DNA of 52,447 bases. It comes from JARYMI01 sp037444845. Its GTDB lineage: Bacteria; Acidobacteriota; Aminicenantia; Aminicenantales; UBA8522. Both the position numbers and the translations under genes were made by a program. Below, piece after piece: positions 34,148 through 43,100 of this stretch. The first letter of the stretch is position 1; each line of letters starts with the position of its first letter. The stretch covers positions 1 through 52,447 of the forward strand of contig JBBILQ010000012.1 in the NCBI GenBank assembly GCA_037444845.1. The letters run 5' to 3'. The notes beneath the pieces are model-generated. The model searched no databases and was not told the DNA's origin. It saw nothing but the letters and a program-made list of their open reading frames with translations.

Positions 34148-35026
34148 TCAGACGAAGCCTTTTTCTTGGAGAAGGGGCTTGGGATCGACGTAATGAAGAT
34201 CAAGACCCAGGTCTTTCTCTCCGCAGCCCAAAGCGAGGGCCATGAGCTGAGTGAAATAGAGGATGGGCATCTTTTTGAATTCTGGGTATTTCCTGGCCGT
34301 TTCTTTTTGCCGATGATCCAGGTTGAAGGCGCAAAGAGGACAGCTGACAGCCACGACTTCTGCCCCTCGATCCCTGGCCGAAGTGAGGATGTGATACGTT
34401 CGTTCGGCCACCGTATCGGGTTTATCAACTGTCTGGTAAGCGGCGCAGCATTCTGTCTTGTAGGGAAAATCAACGGCTTGAGCGCCCAACGAGAGCAATA
34501 AATTTTCCAGAACAGTCGGGTTCTCCAGGTCATCGAGGCCGATTTCTTTGGGGCGGACAAGAAGGCAGCCGTAATAGCTGGCGACCTTGAGGTTTTTCAA
34601 GGGCCGCCGGATTTTTGTGGCGATCGCCGCGAAGGTGATATCGTCCCGGAGAATCTCGAGGAGATGCCGGACCCTGACGTCTCCCTGGTAGGTGATTTTC
34701 TCCTCATCCATAAACTTGTGGATTTTGGCCAGGCTTTCGGGGTCGGCCTTGACCCTCTCGTTAACCCTCTTGAGCGTGTTGTAGCACATGGCGCATAGGG
34801 TCATGACGGTATCCGACTGAGCTTCCTTCACGCGAATGAGATTCCTGATTGAGGCTAGATGGTGGATCAGGTCGTCCGCCGCCAGCGAATAGACGGTCCC
34901 GCAGCAGTTCCAGCGCCTGAGCTCTTCAACTTCGACGCCGAGTTCTTTTAAGGAACATAAGGTTGAATCTTCAAAATTCTTGGCATTGCTCTTCAGAGTG
35001 CAACCGGGATAATACGTTATTTTCAT
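34148..35026 (-). CDS. hdrB: HdrB, CCG-domain catalytic subunit
   Basis: A 292-aa protein with two CCG domains: C9, CC41-42 and C78-x2-C81 in the first, and C154, CC193-194 and C229-x2-C232 in the second. This Cys pattern holds the non-cubane [4Fe-4S] clusters that reduce disulfides in HdrB. Both sets are complete, so real disulfide (or CCG-type) reduction is plausible. The bacterial substrate is unknown. It opens MKITYYPGCTLKSNAKNFE, as in other HdrB. Confidence 0.93.
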   Translation of the reverse strand: MKITYYPGCTLKSNAKNFEDSTLCSLKELGVEVEELRRWNCCGTVYSLAADDLIHHLASIRNLIRVKEAQSDTVMTLCAMCYNTLKRVNERVKADPESLAKIHKFMDEEKITYQGDVRVRHLLEILRDDITFAAIATKIRRPLKNLKVASYYGCLLVRPKEIGLDDLENPTVLENLLLSLGAQAVDFPYKTECCAAYQTVDKPDTVAERTYHILTSARDRGAEVVAVSCPLCAFNLDHRQKETARKYPEFKKMPILYFTQLMALALGCGEKDLGLDLHYVDPKPLLQEKGFV

Positions 35027-35079
35027 TATGATTCCCTGTCAGTATGATTTCCGAAACTTTTGTTAGCATCGATCCATTA

Positions 35080-35487
35080 TTACGAAGTGAACTTACGAAA
35101 ATTGCTGATCAACGCGATGGCGGGAACCCCGGCCCTTTCTTCGGCGGACAGCTTCTGGACTTCGACATGATCGCATCTTTTACGGAGCAGAACCTGGCGG
35201 ACGGCTTCCATGACTTCAGCGATCTTGATTCCCTTGGGACAGCGCACATTGCACGTGTAACAGGAAGCGCATACCCAGACTGATTTCGATTCTAAAAGCT
35301 CAGCTTTCAGCCCGAGCTGGGCAAACCGGATGATTTGATTGGGTAAGATGTCCATCTGGGAGACGGCCGGGCAGCCGGCTGAGCACTTGCCGCATTGATA
35401 GCAAGCCAGAAGCTTCTGGCCGCTCAGCTCCTCGACTTTTTCGACAAAGCTGTCTCGAATTTTTTTCTTGGAAACAGTAGTTCTCAT
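35080..35487 (-). CDS. hdrC: HdrC, iron-sulfur relay subunit
   Basis: A 135-aa cytoplasmic HdrC with two cubane sites, CYQCGKCSAGCP and CASCYTCNVRCP. It relays electrons from HdrA to HdrB. First gene of the operon; AAAAGG precedes the ATG. It has no membrane segment, so the complex is the soluble type. Confidence 0.93.
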   Translation of the reverse strand: MRTTVSKKKIRDSFVEKVEELSGQKLLACYQCGKCSAGCPAVSQMDILPNQIIRFAQLGLKAELLESKSVWVCASCYTCNVRCPKGIKIAEVMEAVRQVLLRKRCDHVEVQKLSAEERAGVPAIALISNFRKFTS

Positions 35488-35497
35488 CCTTTTTTCT

Positions 35498-35511
35498 CTC
35501 TCGAACGAGAG
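35498..35511 (-). repeat. Perfect inverted repeat in hdrC leader
   Basis: CTCTCG-AA-CGAGAG lies 11 bases before the hdrC ATG, next to the ribosome site. As RNA it would form a 6-bp hairpin that could cap or expose the ribosome site; it could also be a DNA-binding site. Confidence 0.4.
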
Positions 35512-35546
35512 GAGCTATTGACACATCTGTTTATCAGGTTCTCCAT

Positions 35547-35593
35547 GGTCAAAAATGACCCTTCAGTAAAACACAATTTCTATTTCCTGTCAA
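35547..35593 (-). promoter_or_regulatory. Promoter and operator-like palindrome of hdr-kor-flx-frd operon
   Basis: On the minus strand TTGACA (35593-35588), a 17-base spacer, TTTACT (35570-35565). A perfect palindrome GGTCA-AAAA-TGACC (35547-35560) covers the expected start of transcription. The position suits repression by a dimeric regulator. No regulator gene is nearby. Confidence 0.6.
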
Positions 35594-35714
35594 GAAAATT
35601 AGCGGACTTCCCGGCCGGAATTTCTAACCGCGCGGCCGAAGAAGGATGACAGAGCCGGACTGGACAATAAGGAGGTGGCGATGAAGCCCAGCAAAAAGGG
35701 GGGCAGAAATTTCC

Positions 35715-36836
35715 TCAGGACCAGATTCCCGGGATGGGGTTTTGGCAAAATTTGCATCGGCCGTTTTTTAGCTCAATCTTTCTTATCTCGAACCCGACGC
35801 GCTGGATGATCAGGCTCTGGCAGCGGGGGCAATACGTGCTTTCGGCTTTGTGTCCGGGAACATTGCCTATGTAAACATATTTCAAGCCCTCTTCGCGGGC
35901 GATGGTGTGGGCTTTTTCTAAAGTGGATACAGGGGTCGGAGGGAGATTTTTGATGAGATACATCGGATAAAAACGGGAGAAATGGAGGGGCACTTCCGGC
36001 CCGACCTCTTTTCGTATCCATCGGCACATGGCCCCGATTTCCTCTCCGCTATCATTAAGGCCGGGGATGACGAGATAAACCAGTTCAAGCCAGACCTTGC
36101 TCTTGTGCACAGTCTTGATAGCATCGAGGACAGGCTGCAGCTCGCCGCGGACATAATTTTTATAAAAGCCTTCCGAGAAGGCCTTCAGGTCAATCTTTAT
36201 TGCCTCCACAACCTCGGTCAGTTCAAGGAGCGGTTCCTGGCTGATATGCCCGCCGGTGACGACGCAGTTTTTGACGCCCCTTCTTCGAGCTTCGACAGAG
36301 GTGTCATACATGTATTCATAGAAGACCACAGGCTCGGTATAGGTGTAGGCAATGGAGGGACAACTGTGTTTTAAGGCAGATTCGACGACAGCCTGCGGAG
36401 GAAAGTCAAAATGCTGGACCTGTTCGGCCCGGACCTGAGAGATCTGCCAGTTTTGGCAGAATTTGCAGTTCACGTTGCATCCGGCAGTGGCAATGGAAAG
36501 GGCGTTTGTCCACGGCAGGAAGTGGAAGAAGGGCTTTTTTTCGATCGGGTCCACGTTCATCGTGCAGGCTTTGCCGTAGACAAGCGTATAGTATGTCCCG
36601 CCGATGTTCTCCCGGACTCCGCAGTATCCGCGTTCTTTGTCTCCAAGTTTGCAGACACGAGGACAGAGGAGGCATTCAATTTCTCGGTCGGGATGTTTTT
36701 TGTAGTACCAGGCTTCGACTTTTGAGAGCTGAGCGTTGGTTTGGGAAGCAAGGAGGCGCCAGAAGGGACCCCCTGCTCCCGCACCTAGGAGAAGACCTGA
36801 ACTAGCCAGCGTCTTGAAGAAATTTCTTCTCCTCAT
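35715..36836 (-). CDS. Tat-exported AmrS-type radical SAM protein
   Basis: A 373-aa radical SAM protein of the AmmeMemoRadiSam (AmrS/PflA-like) family. The cluster site is AGCNVNCKFCQNWQ (Cx3Cx2C). A Cys-rich region precedes it (CLLCPRVC, GYCGVREN) and a C-terminal zinc ribbon follows (TYCPRCQ, CKFCQNPIPGIWS). The start at 36836 gives MRRRNFFKTLASSGLLLG, a twin-arginine signal (RRxFxK), so the folded, cluster-loaded enzyme is likely exported, which is unusual for radical SAM enzymes. The usual AmmeMemo partners are absent; DUF362 lies just upstream. A decayed relative lies at 19819-20359. Substrate unknown. Confidence 0.85.
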   Translation of the reverse strand: MRRRNFFKTLASSGLLLGAGAGGPFWRLLASQTNAQLSKVEAWYYKKHPDREIECLLCPRVCKLGDKERGYCGVRENIGGTYYTLVYGKACTMNVDPIEKKPFFHFLPWTNALSIATAGCNVNCKFCQNWQISQVRAEQVQHFDFPPQAVVESALKHSCPSIAYTYTEPVVFYEYMYDTSVEARRRGVKNCVVTGGHISQEPLLELTEVVEAIKIDLKAFSEGFYKNYVRGELQPVLDAIKTVHKSKVWLELVYLVIPGLNDSGEEIGAMCRWIRKEVGPEVPLHFSRFYPMYLIKNLPPTPVSTLEKAHTIAREEGLKYVYIGNVPGHKAESTYCPRCQSLIIQRVGFEIRKIELKNGRCKFCQNPIPGIWS

Positions 36837-36855
36837 GAACTCTTGCCCCTCATCA

Positions 36856-37752
36856 TTATCCCTCATCCTCGAGGATTTGTATTTTATCGAGACGAGCTTG
36901 ACCAAGGCCCATTTTTTCTGCGGTAAAAAGATACAGAGGCTTTCTTTTTTCCTCCTCGAGAGATGGGAGCCCTTTTTGTGCTCTCAGTTTTTCGATGATC
37001 AGCCAGCCAACAGAGTCGGCAGCCACGGCATCACGGCTGAAAACCAACAGACCGCCGTTCTCCGCCCATTGCGGATGAAAGCTCGGGCCGCGGTGATACT
37101 GGATGCGGAGTCCATCAAGAATTGACAGCTTGTGTTTGTTCTTGATGGGCCGGGTGTCAAAGAGTTCGGCGATGAACGGGTTGCAGTGGGCATCATGGTA
37201 TTTATTTGGGTTGTGGATAGACCCGAAGTAGTTCTTCATGCTGGCCGTGACCCCGGCCAGTCCATGGTCCTTGAGGATAGCCAGGCTGATCGACGCAGTG
37301 ACAAAATTGTTCAGGATGGTCGAAAAAAGGCTGCCTATGTTGAGATGCGAGACAAGATCGGTGTCGTACCCGGCTCCCTCTGTATCGGTGCCGAAAACCT
37401 TCAGCCTTGCTTTATCCGTCGTCAGGCGGTAACCGGCCTCCCGAAGCTCCCGGTTGGTCCTGTCCCAGATGATGATGTTTTTCTCCTGGAGGCCACTCTG
37501 GACGAGGAGATTGGCCAGGCTGAAAGAGAGCTCCGGCCGGGTGGAGATAGCGCGGCCGCCGATGGTGTTGATTTTGATGCCGACCCGGTCGGTCGGCGAA
37601 AAAAATTGACTCACGGCTTCCTTGATGTCTGGAGTTCCGGCGAGCAGATTGAATCCCCGCTCGACCATCGAGACGAGTTTCGATTTGTCCAGCTCCCTTG
37701 TCGGTGGAAGTGCGAGTTTGCTTCTTATGACAACGACTTTCGCTGAGCTCAT
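36856..37752 (-). CDS. DUF362 domain protein
   Basis: A 298-aa protein with DUF362 features: RVGIKINTIGGRAISTRPEL, IIIWDRTNRELREAGY, ILKDHGLAGVTASMKNYFGSI and DAVAADSVGWLIIEKLR. It lacks the C-terminal ferredoxin found in some members. It lies 19 bases before the radical SAM gene and divergent from the DUF6599 gene. Function unknown; DUF362 and radical SAM genes are often neighbours, which suggests a joint modification pathway. Confidence 0.8.
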   Translation of the reverse strand: MSSAKVVVIRSKLALPPTRELDKSKLVSMVERGFNLLAGTPDIKEAVSQFFSPTDRVGIKINTIGGRAISTRPELSFSLANLLVQSGLQEKNIIIWDRTNRELREAGYRLTTDKARLKVFGTDTEGAGYDTDLVSHLNIGSLFSTILNNFVTASISLAILKDHGLAGVTASMKNYFGSIHNPNKYHDAHCNPFIAELFDTRPIKNKHKLSILDGLRIQYHRGPSFHPQWAENGGLLVFSRDAVAADSVGWLIIEKLRAQKGLPSLEEEKRKPLYLFTAEKMGLGQARLDKIQILEDEG

Positions 37753-37874
37753 TTCTCCCCAATAAGTACTCCTGTTTGTCCCTCATGTCAACAACCCCGA
37801 AAATACCCAGAATTGCCGTTAGGAAATTATCGTCCGGGTGTTTCTATCGGCGATTTTGGGAAAATAAATACAAT

Positions 37875-37903
37875 TTGAAAACGCTCCGCCAATAGTGTAA
37901 AGT
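37875..37903 (+). promoter_or_regulatory. Candidate promoter of DUF6599 gene
   Basis: TTGAAA (37875-37880), a 17-base spacer, TAAAGT (37898-37903); GAGGAG then precedes the ATG at 37933. Confidence 0.45.
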
Positions 37904-37932
37904 GAAAAAGTCTTGAGTCGAGGAGAGAAACC

Positions 37933-38835
37933 ATGAAAAGAAGAGGAGTCAGAACCCTTTGGGTTCTTGGTTGTTTCTTTTTCTCTCTGACAGTCGTTTC
38001 GAGCGATCGGGCTGGTTCCTCCGCCCTTCAGACCCTTTTGCCGCGGGTTGAGGGATGGGAACTCGTTGAGCTTCCTCAGCGCTATTTTCCCGATTCACTT
38101 TTTGAGTACATCAATGGGGCAGCAGAATCCTATTTGAGCTACGATTTTAGAGAACTCATGGTGGCTCAGTACAAACTTGTCGATTCACCGGCCTCTTTGA
38201 CTCTGGAAATCTACGACCTGGGGTCAGCCAAGAACGCTTTCGGGATATACAGCGCCGAAAGATATCCGGAGAGCCGCTTCCTCTCCATTGGCGCTCAAGG
38301 GTATCAGGAGGAGGGGACGCTGAACTTTGTCATCGGCGCCATGTACGTTAAGCTTCTTTGCTTCGATTGCGGCGAGCAAACAGGACAGAGGTTGGAAATT
38401 TTTGCCCGAGAGGTGGAAAAACAGGCCAAAGAAAAGGGAGGCCTGCCAGAGCCGCTGAAGTATTTTCCTAAAGAAGGGCTTGTGGCCAACAGCGAGAAGT
38501 TTGTCCTGCGCAATTTTCTCGGATTCAGCTTTCTCCATGACGGCTATCTGGCCAGCTATCAGAACAAAGGGTCGGAGTTTGAGCTGTTTCTGATCGAGGC
38601 AGATAGCGATGCGGAAGCCGAAAACATGCTCAAGCAATATCTGGCAGGTCTGACCAGAGGCGATCAAATTCCGGATAAGGTCGGTCTCATCTTCCACGTC
38701 CGAGATCGTTATGCTGGTCATGTTTATGTAACCCGCGTCCAGAACTATGTCCTTGGAGTGATGAGGATCAAAGACGGGTTTGAGGAGATGGGAAAGGACT
38801 ATCTAAAGGCGTTTAAGCAGGCATTGGCTCATTAG
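37933..38835 (+). CDS. Secreted DUF6599 family protein
   Basis: A 300-aa protein with a Sec signal peptide (RTLWVLGCFFFSLTVVSS) and the DUF6599 opening LLPRVEGWELVELPQRYFPDSLFEYINGAAE. EIYDLGSAKNAFGIYSAE follows. Two Cys (LLCFDCG) may form a disulfide. It is transcribed away from the DUF362-radical SAM pair, a neighbourhood that suggests a shared envelope function. Function unknown. Confidence 0.8.
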   Translation: MKRRGVRTLWVLGCFFFSLTVVSSDRAGSSALQTLLPRVEGWELVELPQRYFPDSLFEYINGAAESYLSYDFRELMVAQYKLVDSPASLTLEIYDLGSAKNAFGIYSAERYPESRFLSIGAQGYQEEGTLNFVIGAMYVKLLCFDCGEQTGQRLEIFAREVEKQAKEKGGLPEPLKYFPKEGLVANSEKFVLRNFLGFSFLHDGYLASYQNKGSEFELFLIEADSDAEAENMLKQYLAGLTRGDQIPDKVGLIFHVRDRYAGHVYVTRVQNYVLGVMRIKDGFEEMGKDYLKAFKQALAH

Positions 38836-38865
38836 GTTATCCTGGTGATTCCAGAGTATGAGCGT

Positions 38866-39243
38866 TCAGAGAATTGCGGGGCAGGGCGGATTTTGGCGCA
38901 AATAGTCTTTTAGGTTGTCAAACTCCTTTTCCAGGGCAGCGAGAGCGGTCCTCGCGAGCGCGATGTTTTTTTCTTTGCCGGCCACCTCGAGAGAAAAGGA
39001 TACCTTCTGCAAAAATGTCAAGCTCAAGTTGGCGGATGAGCCTTTGAGGCTGTGGCCGAGTTGTTGAATGAGGGAGAAATCCTGGCGCGCGGTTGCTTCT
39101 TTTATCGCTCTTAATTTCTGGTCACATTCCTCGACATAGATCTTGAGGAGCTCTTCGAGAAAGACTCTGTCTCCTCCGATCCTTTCGAGCACCTCGGTGT
39201 AATCGATGGGAAAGGTCTGGCAAGGGTTGATATGATCAGGCAT
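38866..39243 (-). CDS. Hpt phosphotransfer protein
   Basis: A 125-aa single Hpt domain. The phosphorylated His is in QLGHSLKGSSANLS (about residue 63), and the four-helix pattern is clear. It overlaps the upstream response regulator gene by 8 bases. It should relay phosphate between the hybrid kinase receivers and the GGDEF response regulator encoded in the same operon. Confidence 0.9.
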   Translation of the reverse strand: MPDHINPCQTFPIDYTEVLERIGGDRVFLEELLKIYVEECDQKLRAIKEATARQDFSLIQQLGHSLKGSSANLSLTFLQKVSFSLEVAGKEKNIALARTALAALEKEFDNLKDYLRQNPPCPAIL

Positions 39244-40177
39244 TTTTTACCTCTCTTGTATTTTCAGTGGCATCATCATCGACAACGACACAGTTTCGCC
39301 CCTGATTTTTCGCCCTGAGGAGGGCGGCGTCAGCGGCTTTGATGAGCTTCTCCGCCGAGGCCTGAGACCTGTTCTCACTGGATGCGCAACCGGCTGATAT
39401 GGTCACACGAAACGTCTCCTGGCCGGTCTTTACTCCTCGACGGGCGATTGAAGCGCGAAGGCGTTCGCCTATTTTCCTGATTTCGAGTAGGCCGCAGTTG
39501 GGAAGAACAACGATGATCTCATCTCCTCCGTATCGGCCAACTTTGTCCGACTTGCGGACTTTCCTCTTGATTCGAGAGACAACCTGGAGAAGAGCGAGGT
39601 CGCCGATCTTATGGCCAAAAGAATCATTGATCTTCTTGAAATAATCGATATCCAGCATGATCACCCCGAGTGGTTTCTTTTCTCGCTGCGCCCGGTCCAG
39701 CTCTTCTCGGAGAAACTTGGCAATTTCAGACCGGTTCCAGAGCTTGGTCAGGCTGTCCCGGCTGGCCAGGTCCTTGAGCTGGTTTTGGACGTAGAGCAGT
39801 TTGTCTTCAAGATCGATAATGCGCTTGCCGGTTTGCAGGCGGGCGCGCAGTTCGAGGAAGTTGACAGGCTTGGCCATGTAGTCGTCAGCACCCGAGGAAA
39901 GGCCGGCGATGATATCCTGTTTGCGGTCTTTGGCGCTGAGCAGGATGATGTACGTGTATTTGTATTTTTTCCGGCGTCGGATTTTCTTGCAGATTTCGAT
40001 CCCGTCCATGCCCGGCATCATCCAGTCGAGAATGGCCAGCCGTAAACGGCTATCCTTGAGTGCCTGCCAGGCTTGCTCGCCGTTTCGGGCCAGAACTGCT
40101 TCAAAGCCCCAGCTTTGAAGGTGTTTTTCCAGGATTCGGCTGGTGATGAGGTCGTCCTCAGCGATCAGGATTTTCAT
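39236..40177 (-). CDS. Response regulator with GGDEF domain (diguanylate cyclase)
   Basis: A 313-aa protein. The receiver domain (about 1-120) has phospho-Asp in LAILDWMMPGMDG and Lys in YMAKPV. The GGDEF domain (about 145-300) has DSLTKLWNR, LDIDYFKKINDSFGH and the active loop RYGGDEII. GGDEI is a conservative variant of GGDEF. The inhibitory I-site RKSD lies exactly five residues before GGDE, so product feedback is likely. It is predicted to make c-di-GMP on phosphorylation. It overlaps the kinase gene by 4 bases. Confidence 0.9.
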   Translation of the reverse strand: MKILIAEDDLITSRILEKHLQSWGFEAVLARNGEQAWQALKDSRLRLAILDWMMPGMDGIEICKKIRRRKKYKYTYIILLSAKDRKQDIIAGLSSGADDYMAKPVNFLELRARLQTGKRIIDLEDKLLYVQNQLKDLASRDSLTKLWNRSEIAKFLREELDRAQREKKPLGVIMLDIDYFKKINDSFGHKIGDLALLQVVSRIKRKVRKSDKVGRYGGDEIIVVLPNCGLLEIRKIGERLRASIARRGVKTGQETFRVTISAGCASSENRSQASAEKLIKAADAALLRAKNQGRNCVVVDDDATENTREVKNA

Positions 40178-43100
40178 CGGGACGGCTCTTTATTTTTTCC
40201 CTGCAACCCGTTGGAACTGGGAGATGACGGGTCTTGGTTCATGACGCGGGCGATTGTTTCCGTCAGTTGGTTGGCATTGAGCGGCTTTGAAATATAGTCA
40301 TCCATCCCCATCTTCAGGCACCTTTCTCGGTCTCCCTTCATCGCATGGGCGGTCATGGCGATGATGGGAATGTGATCACCTGACTTTTTTTCCTTCTGGC
40401 GAATGAGCTGGGTGGCTTGAAACCCGTCCATGCGAGGCATCTGGATGTCCATCAAGATCAGCTCAAAGTTCCCCTTTTCAAGCGCCCCCAGAGCTTCTTC
40501 GCCGTTCATCACGCCCGTCACATGATGGCCCTGCTTCTCGAGCATATAGATGGCCACCCTCTGGTTAACCAAGTTGTCCTCGGCGATAAGGATTCGATAT
40601 GTCTGTCTCGCGGCGGGGGCGGCCTGTCTTGATTCGGGCGGAGGCAGTTCCTGCGGTTGAGGGGCAATCCCAAGGACTTCAAGGAGGACCTTCCTTAGCT
40701 CGGATGGCTTGATCGGTTTGTTCAAATAGGCGGGAATTCCCAGCTTCATCCAAGGTGTTGCCTCGACCCGGCTGTTGGCTGAACTCATCATCACGACCGT
40801 GGATTTGGCGATATCCGGGTTGTTCTTGATATAGTCGAGAATTAAAAAACTATCGTGCCCTGGCAGGTTGGCATCCAAAAGGATGAGCGGGACACGCTTC
40901 TCCTTGTCCCTGATATCATCCAGGATGACGATGGTTTCATCCGCACTTTCCGCTCGCGTCGTTTTAAAGCCCCAGTGAGATGTGAGTTTTTCGAGAAGGC
41001 CAAGACAGGACTGATTGTCCTCAACCAAAAGCAGCGGCCTGGTTGCGGCTGTCGACCTGGCCAGCACGGCCGGTTTGTCGGGCTCTTCTTTTAGACGGCC
41101 AAACCGAGCTGTGAAGTGAAATCGGCTTCCCTTCCTGACCGCGCTCTCAACCCAGATGCGCCCGCCCAGGAGGCCGACCAATTGGGATGAAATGGCCAGG
41201 CCCAAGCCGGAGCCACCGTATTTCCGTGTCATGGAGCTATCGGCCTGGGCAAAAACATCAAAAATGACCTTCTGTTTCTCTTCTGGAATGCCGATCCCGG
41301 TATCGGATATGACAAAATGTAGAGTGATGTCTTCTTGGGACTTGGCCGCTTCCTCAACCGCAATGATAACTTCACCTTTTTCTGTGAATTTGATTGCGTT
41401 CCCGACGAGGTTGATCAGAATCTGACGGAGGCGTCCGGGATCACCGACGACCCTGGGGTCCACGCTCGGGTCTATATCGATTGCCAGGTCTAACCTGTTC
41501 CGGTGCGCCTGGATCGCAACAGGGGCAAGGGTCTCAAAGACAAAATCCTCGAGAGAGAACGCAGTTGACTCAAGCTCCACTTTTCTGGCTTCGATCTTTG
41601 AGAAATCGAGAACGTCGTTAATCAGGCCCATCAATGATTCGGCTGAAGACTTGATGCCCTTAAGATATTCTCTTTGCTCTGGGGTGAGCTGGGTGTCGAG
41701 AGCCAGTTCGGTCATGCCCAAGATGCCGTTCATGGGCGTCCGAATTTCATGACTGATGTTGGCCAGGAACTCGCTTTTGGCTTTGTTAGCGGCTTGAGCT
41801 TCCCGCCGCGCCCTGATGAGCTCGGAGACATCCGCAAGGCTGAGGAGAATACCCTTGTACGTGTTGTCTGCATAAATGGGTTTGATTCGGTAGATAATGT
41901 CCATCTGGCCGAGAGTCTTCTGGATTTCGAGCGGCGGCGACGCCGGGTTTTTTTTAAAATTTTCGACCGAACTCTTGAGGTTTTCTAAGGATTCTCCGAG
42001 ATGGATGTCCCAGAGGGTCAGGCCGAGAACCTCTGACCTCTTTTTGCCAAATATGTTAAGGAAGTAATCGTTGACTTCCACGATCCGGTCGTCGCTGTCG
42101 GTAAAAACGATTCCTTCTTCAATGCCCGAGATGATGGCTGAGAGTTTCTCCGATTCTCTCTGGGTGGCCTCTTCTGCTCGCTTCCGGTTTAAGGCTTCGA
42201 CAAAGGCCGTCGCCAGAGATTCGACGACGGTTTTGTCGTCGGAGTCATAGCCTGATTTTTTATTGGCCAGGACAAGGACGCCGAAGGCGTTTCCGGCCTG
42301 CTTGAGCGGGATGCAGAGTAGAGACGACAGAGAGGGATGCCCGGGCGGCGTCCCTACTCGGAGAGGATGAGCGCCGGGGTCGTTGATGATGTGTGTCTGA
42401 CCGTCTTTGATCGGAAGGCTCCACAAGCCTCTGATTTTCATGTTTTTAAGGAGCTCGACGGCGTCATCTCTCGTGATGCCGCAGGCGTTCCAGCCAGAGT
42501 CGGTTAAAGAGATGACGTCTAAGAGGCCGTGGGCATTGGTCTCTCCAATGAACCCGAACCGGCTCCCTGTGAGTTCGACGGCGATTTGAAGGCAGGACAT
42601 TGCCATGTCAGCATAGGACTCTTCGGAAAGGACTTTCTGGAAGAGCTTATTTATTCCTTCGAGAAGGATTTTCTGTTTCAAGATTTCGGCTTCGGCCCGC
42701 TTTCTCTCGGTGATGTCTATGTCCATGCCACGGTAGCCGAGGAGCTCGTTCTTTTCATCAACAATAGGAAGGCCGTTTGTCAGCAGGCAAACCAACCGTC
42801 CGTCTTTGGTCAGGTTCCAGTTCTCTAAGTCGTTGATCGCTTCCTTCTGGGCAAAGATGCGCTCGAAAAGGACTCTTATCCTGGAAGCCTCCTCTTCGGG
42901 CATCAATTCGAAGGGAGATTTTCCTATGATCTCCTCCGGGGCATAGCCAAGAATTTGCTTGACTCGGCCTGAAGCAAAAGTGTAGATGCCGTTCTTATCC
43001 ATTTCCCAGATCCAGTCGGCTGAGCTGAGGGCGATGTCCAGGAATCGCCTCTCGGAGTTGCGAAGATCCTCCAGGGTCTTTTTTTGAGCAGAGATGTCCC

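Noticed and set aside
35681..35809. Plus-strand 42-codon frame (MKPSKKGGRNFLR) with a strong GGAGG site, preceded by a 12-codon ATGA-linked frame
   Set aside because: Most of it is antisense to the conserved zinc ribbon of the radical SAM gene, and it has no recognisable product; the ribosome site alone is not enough.
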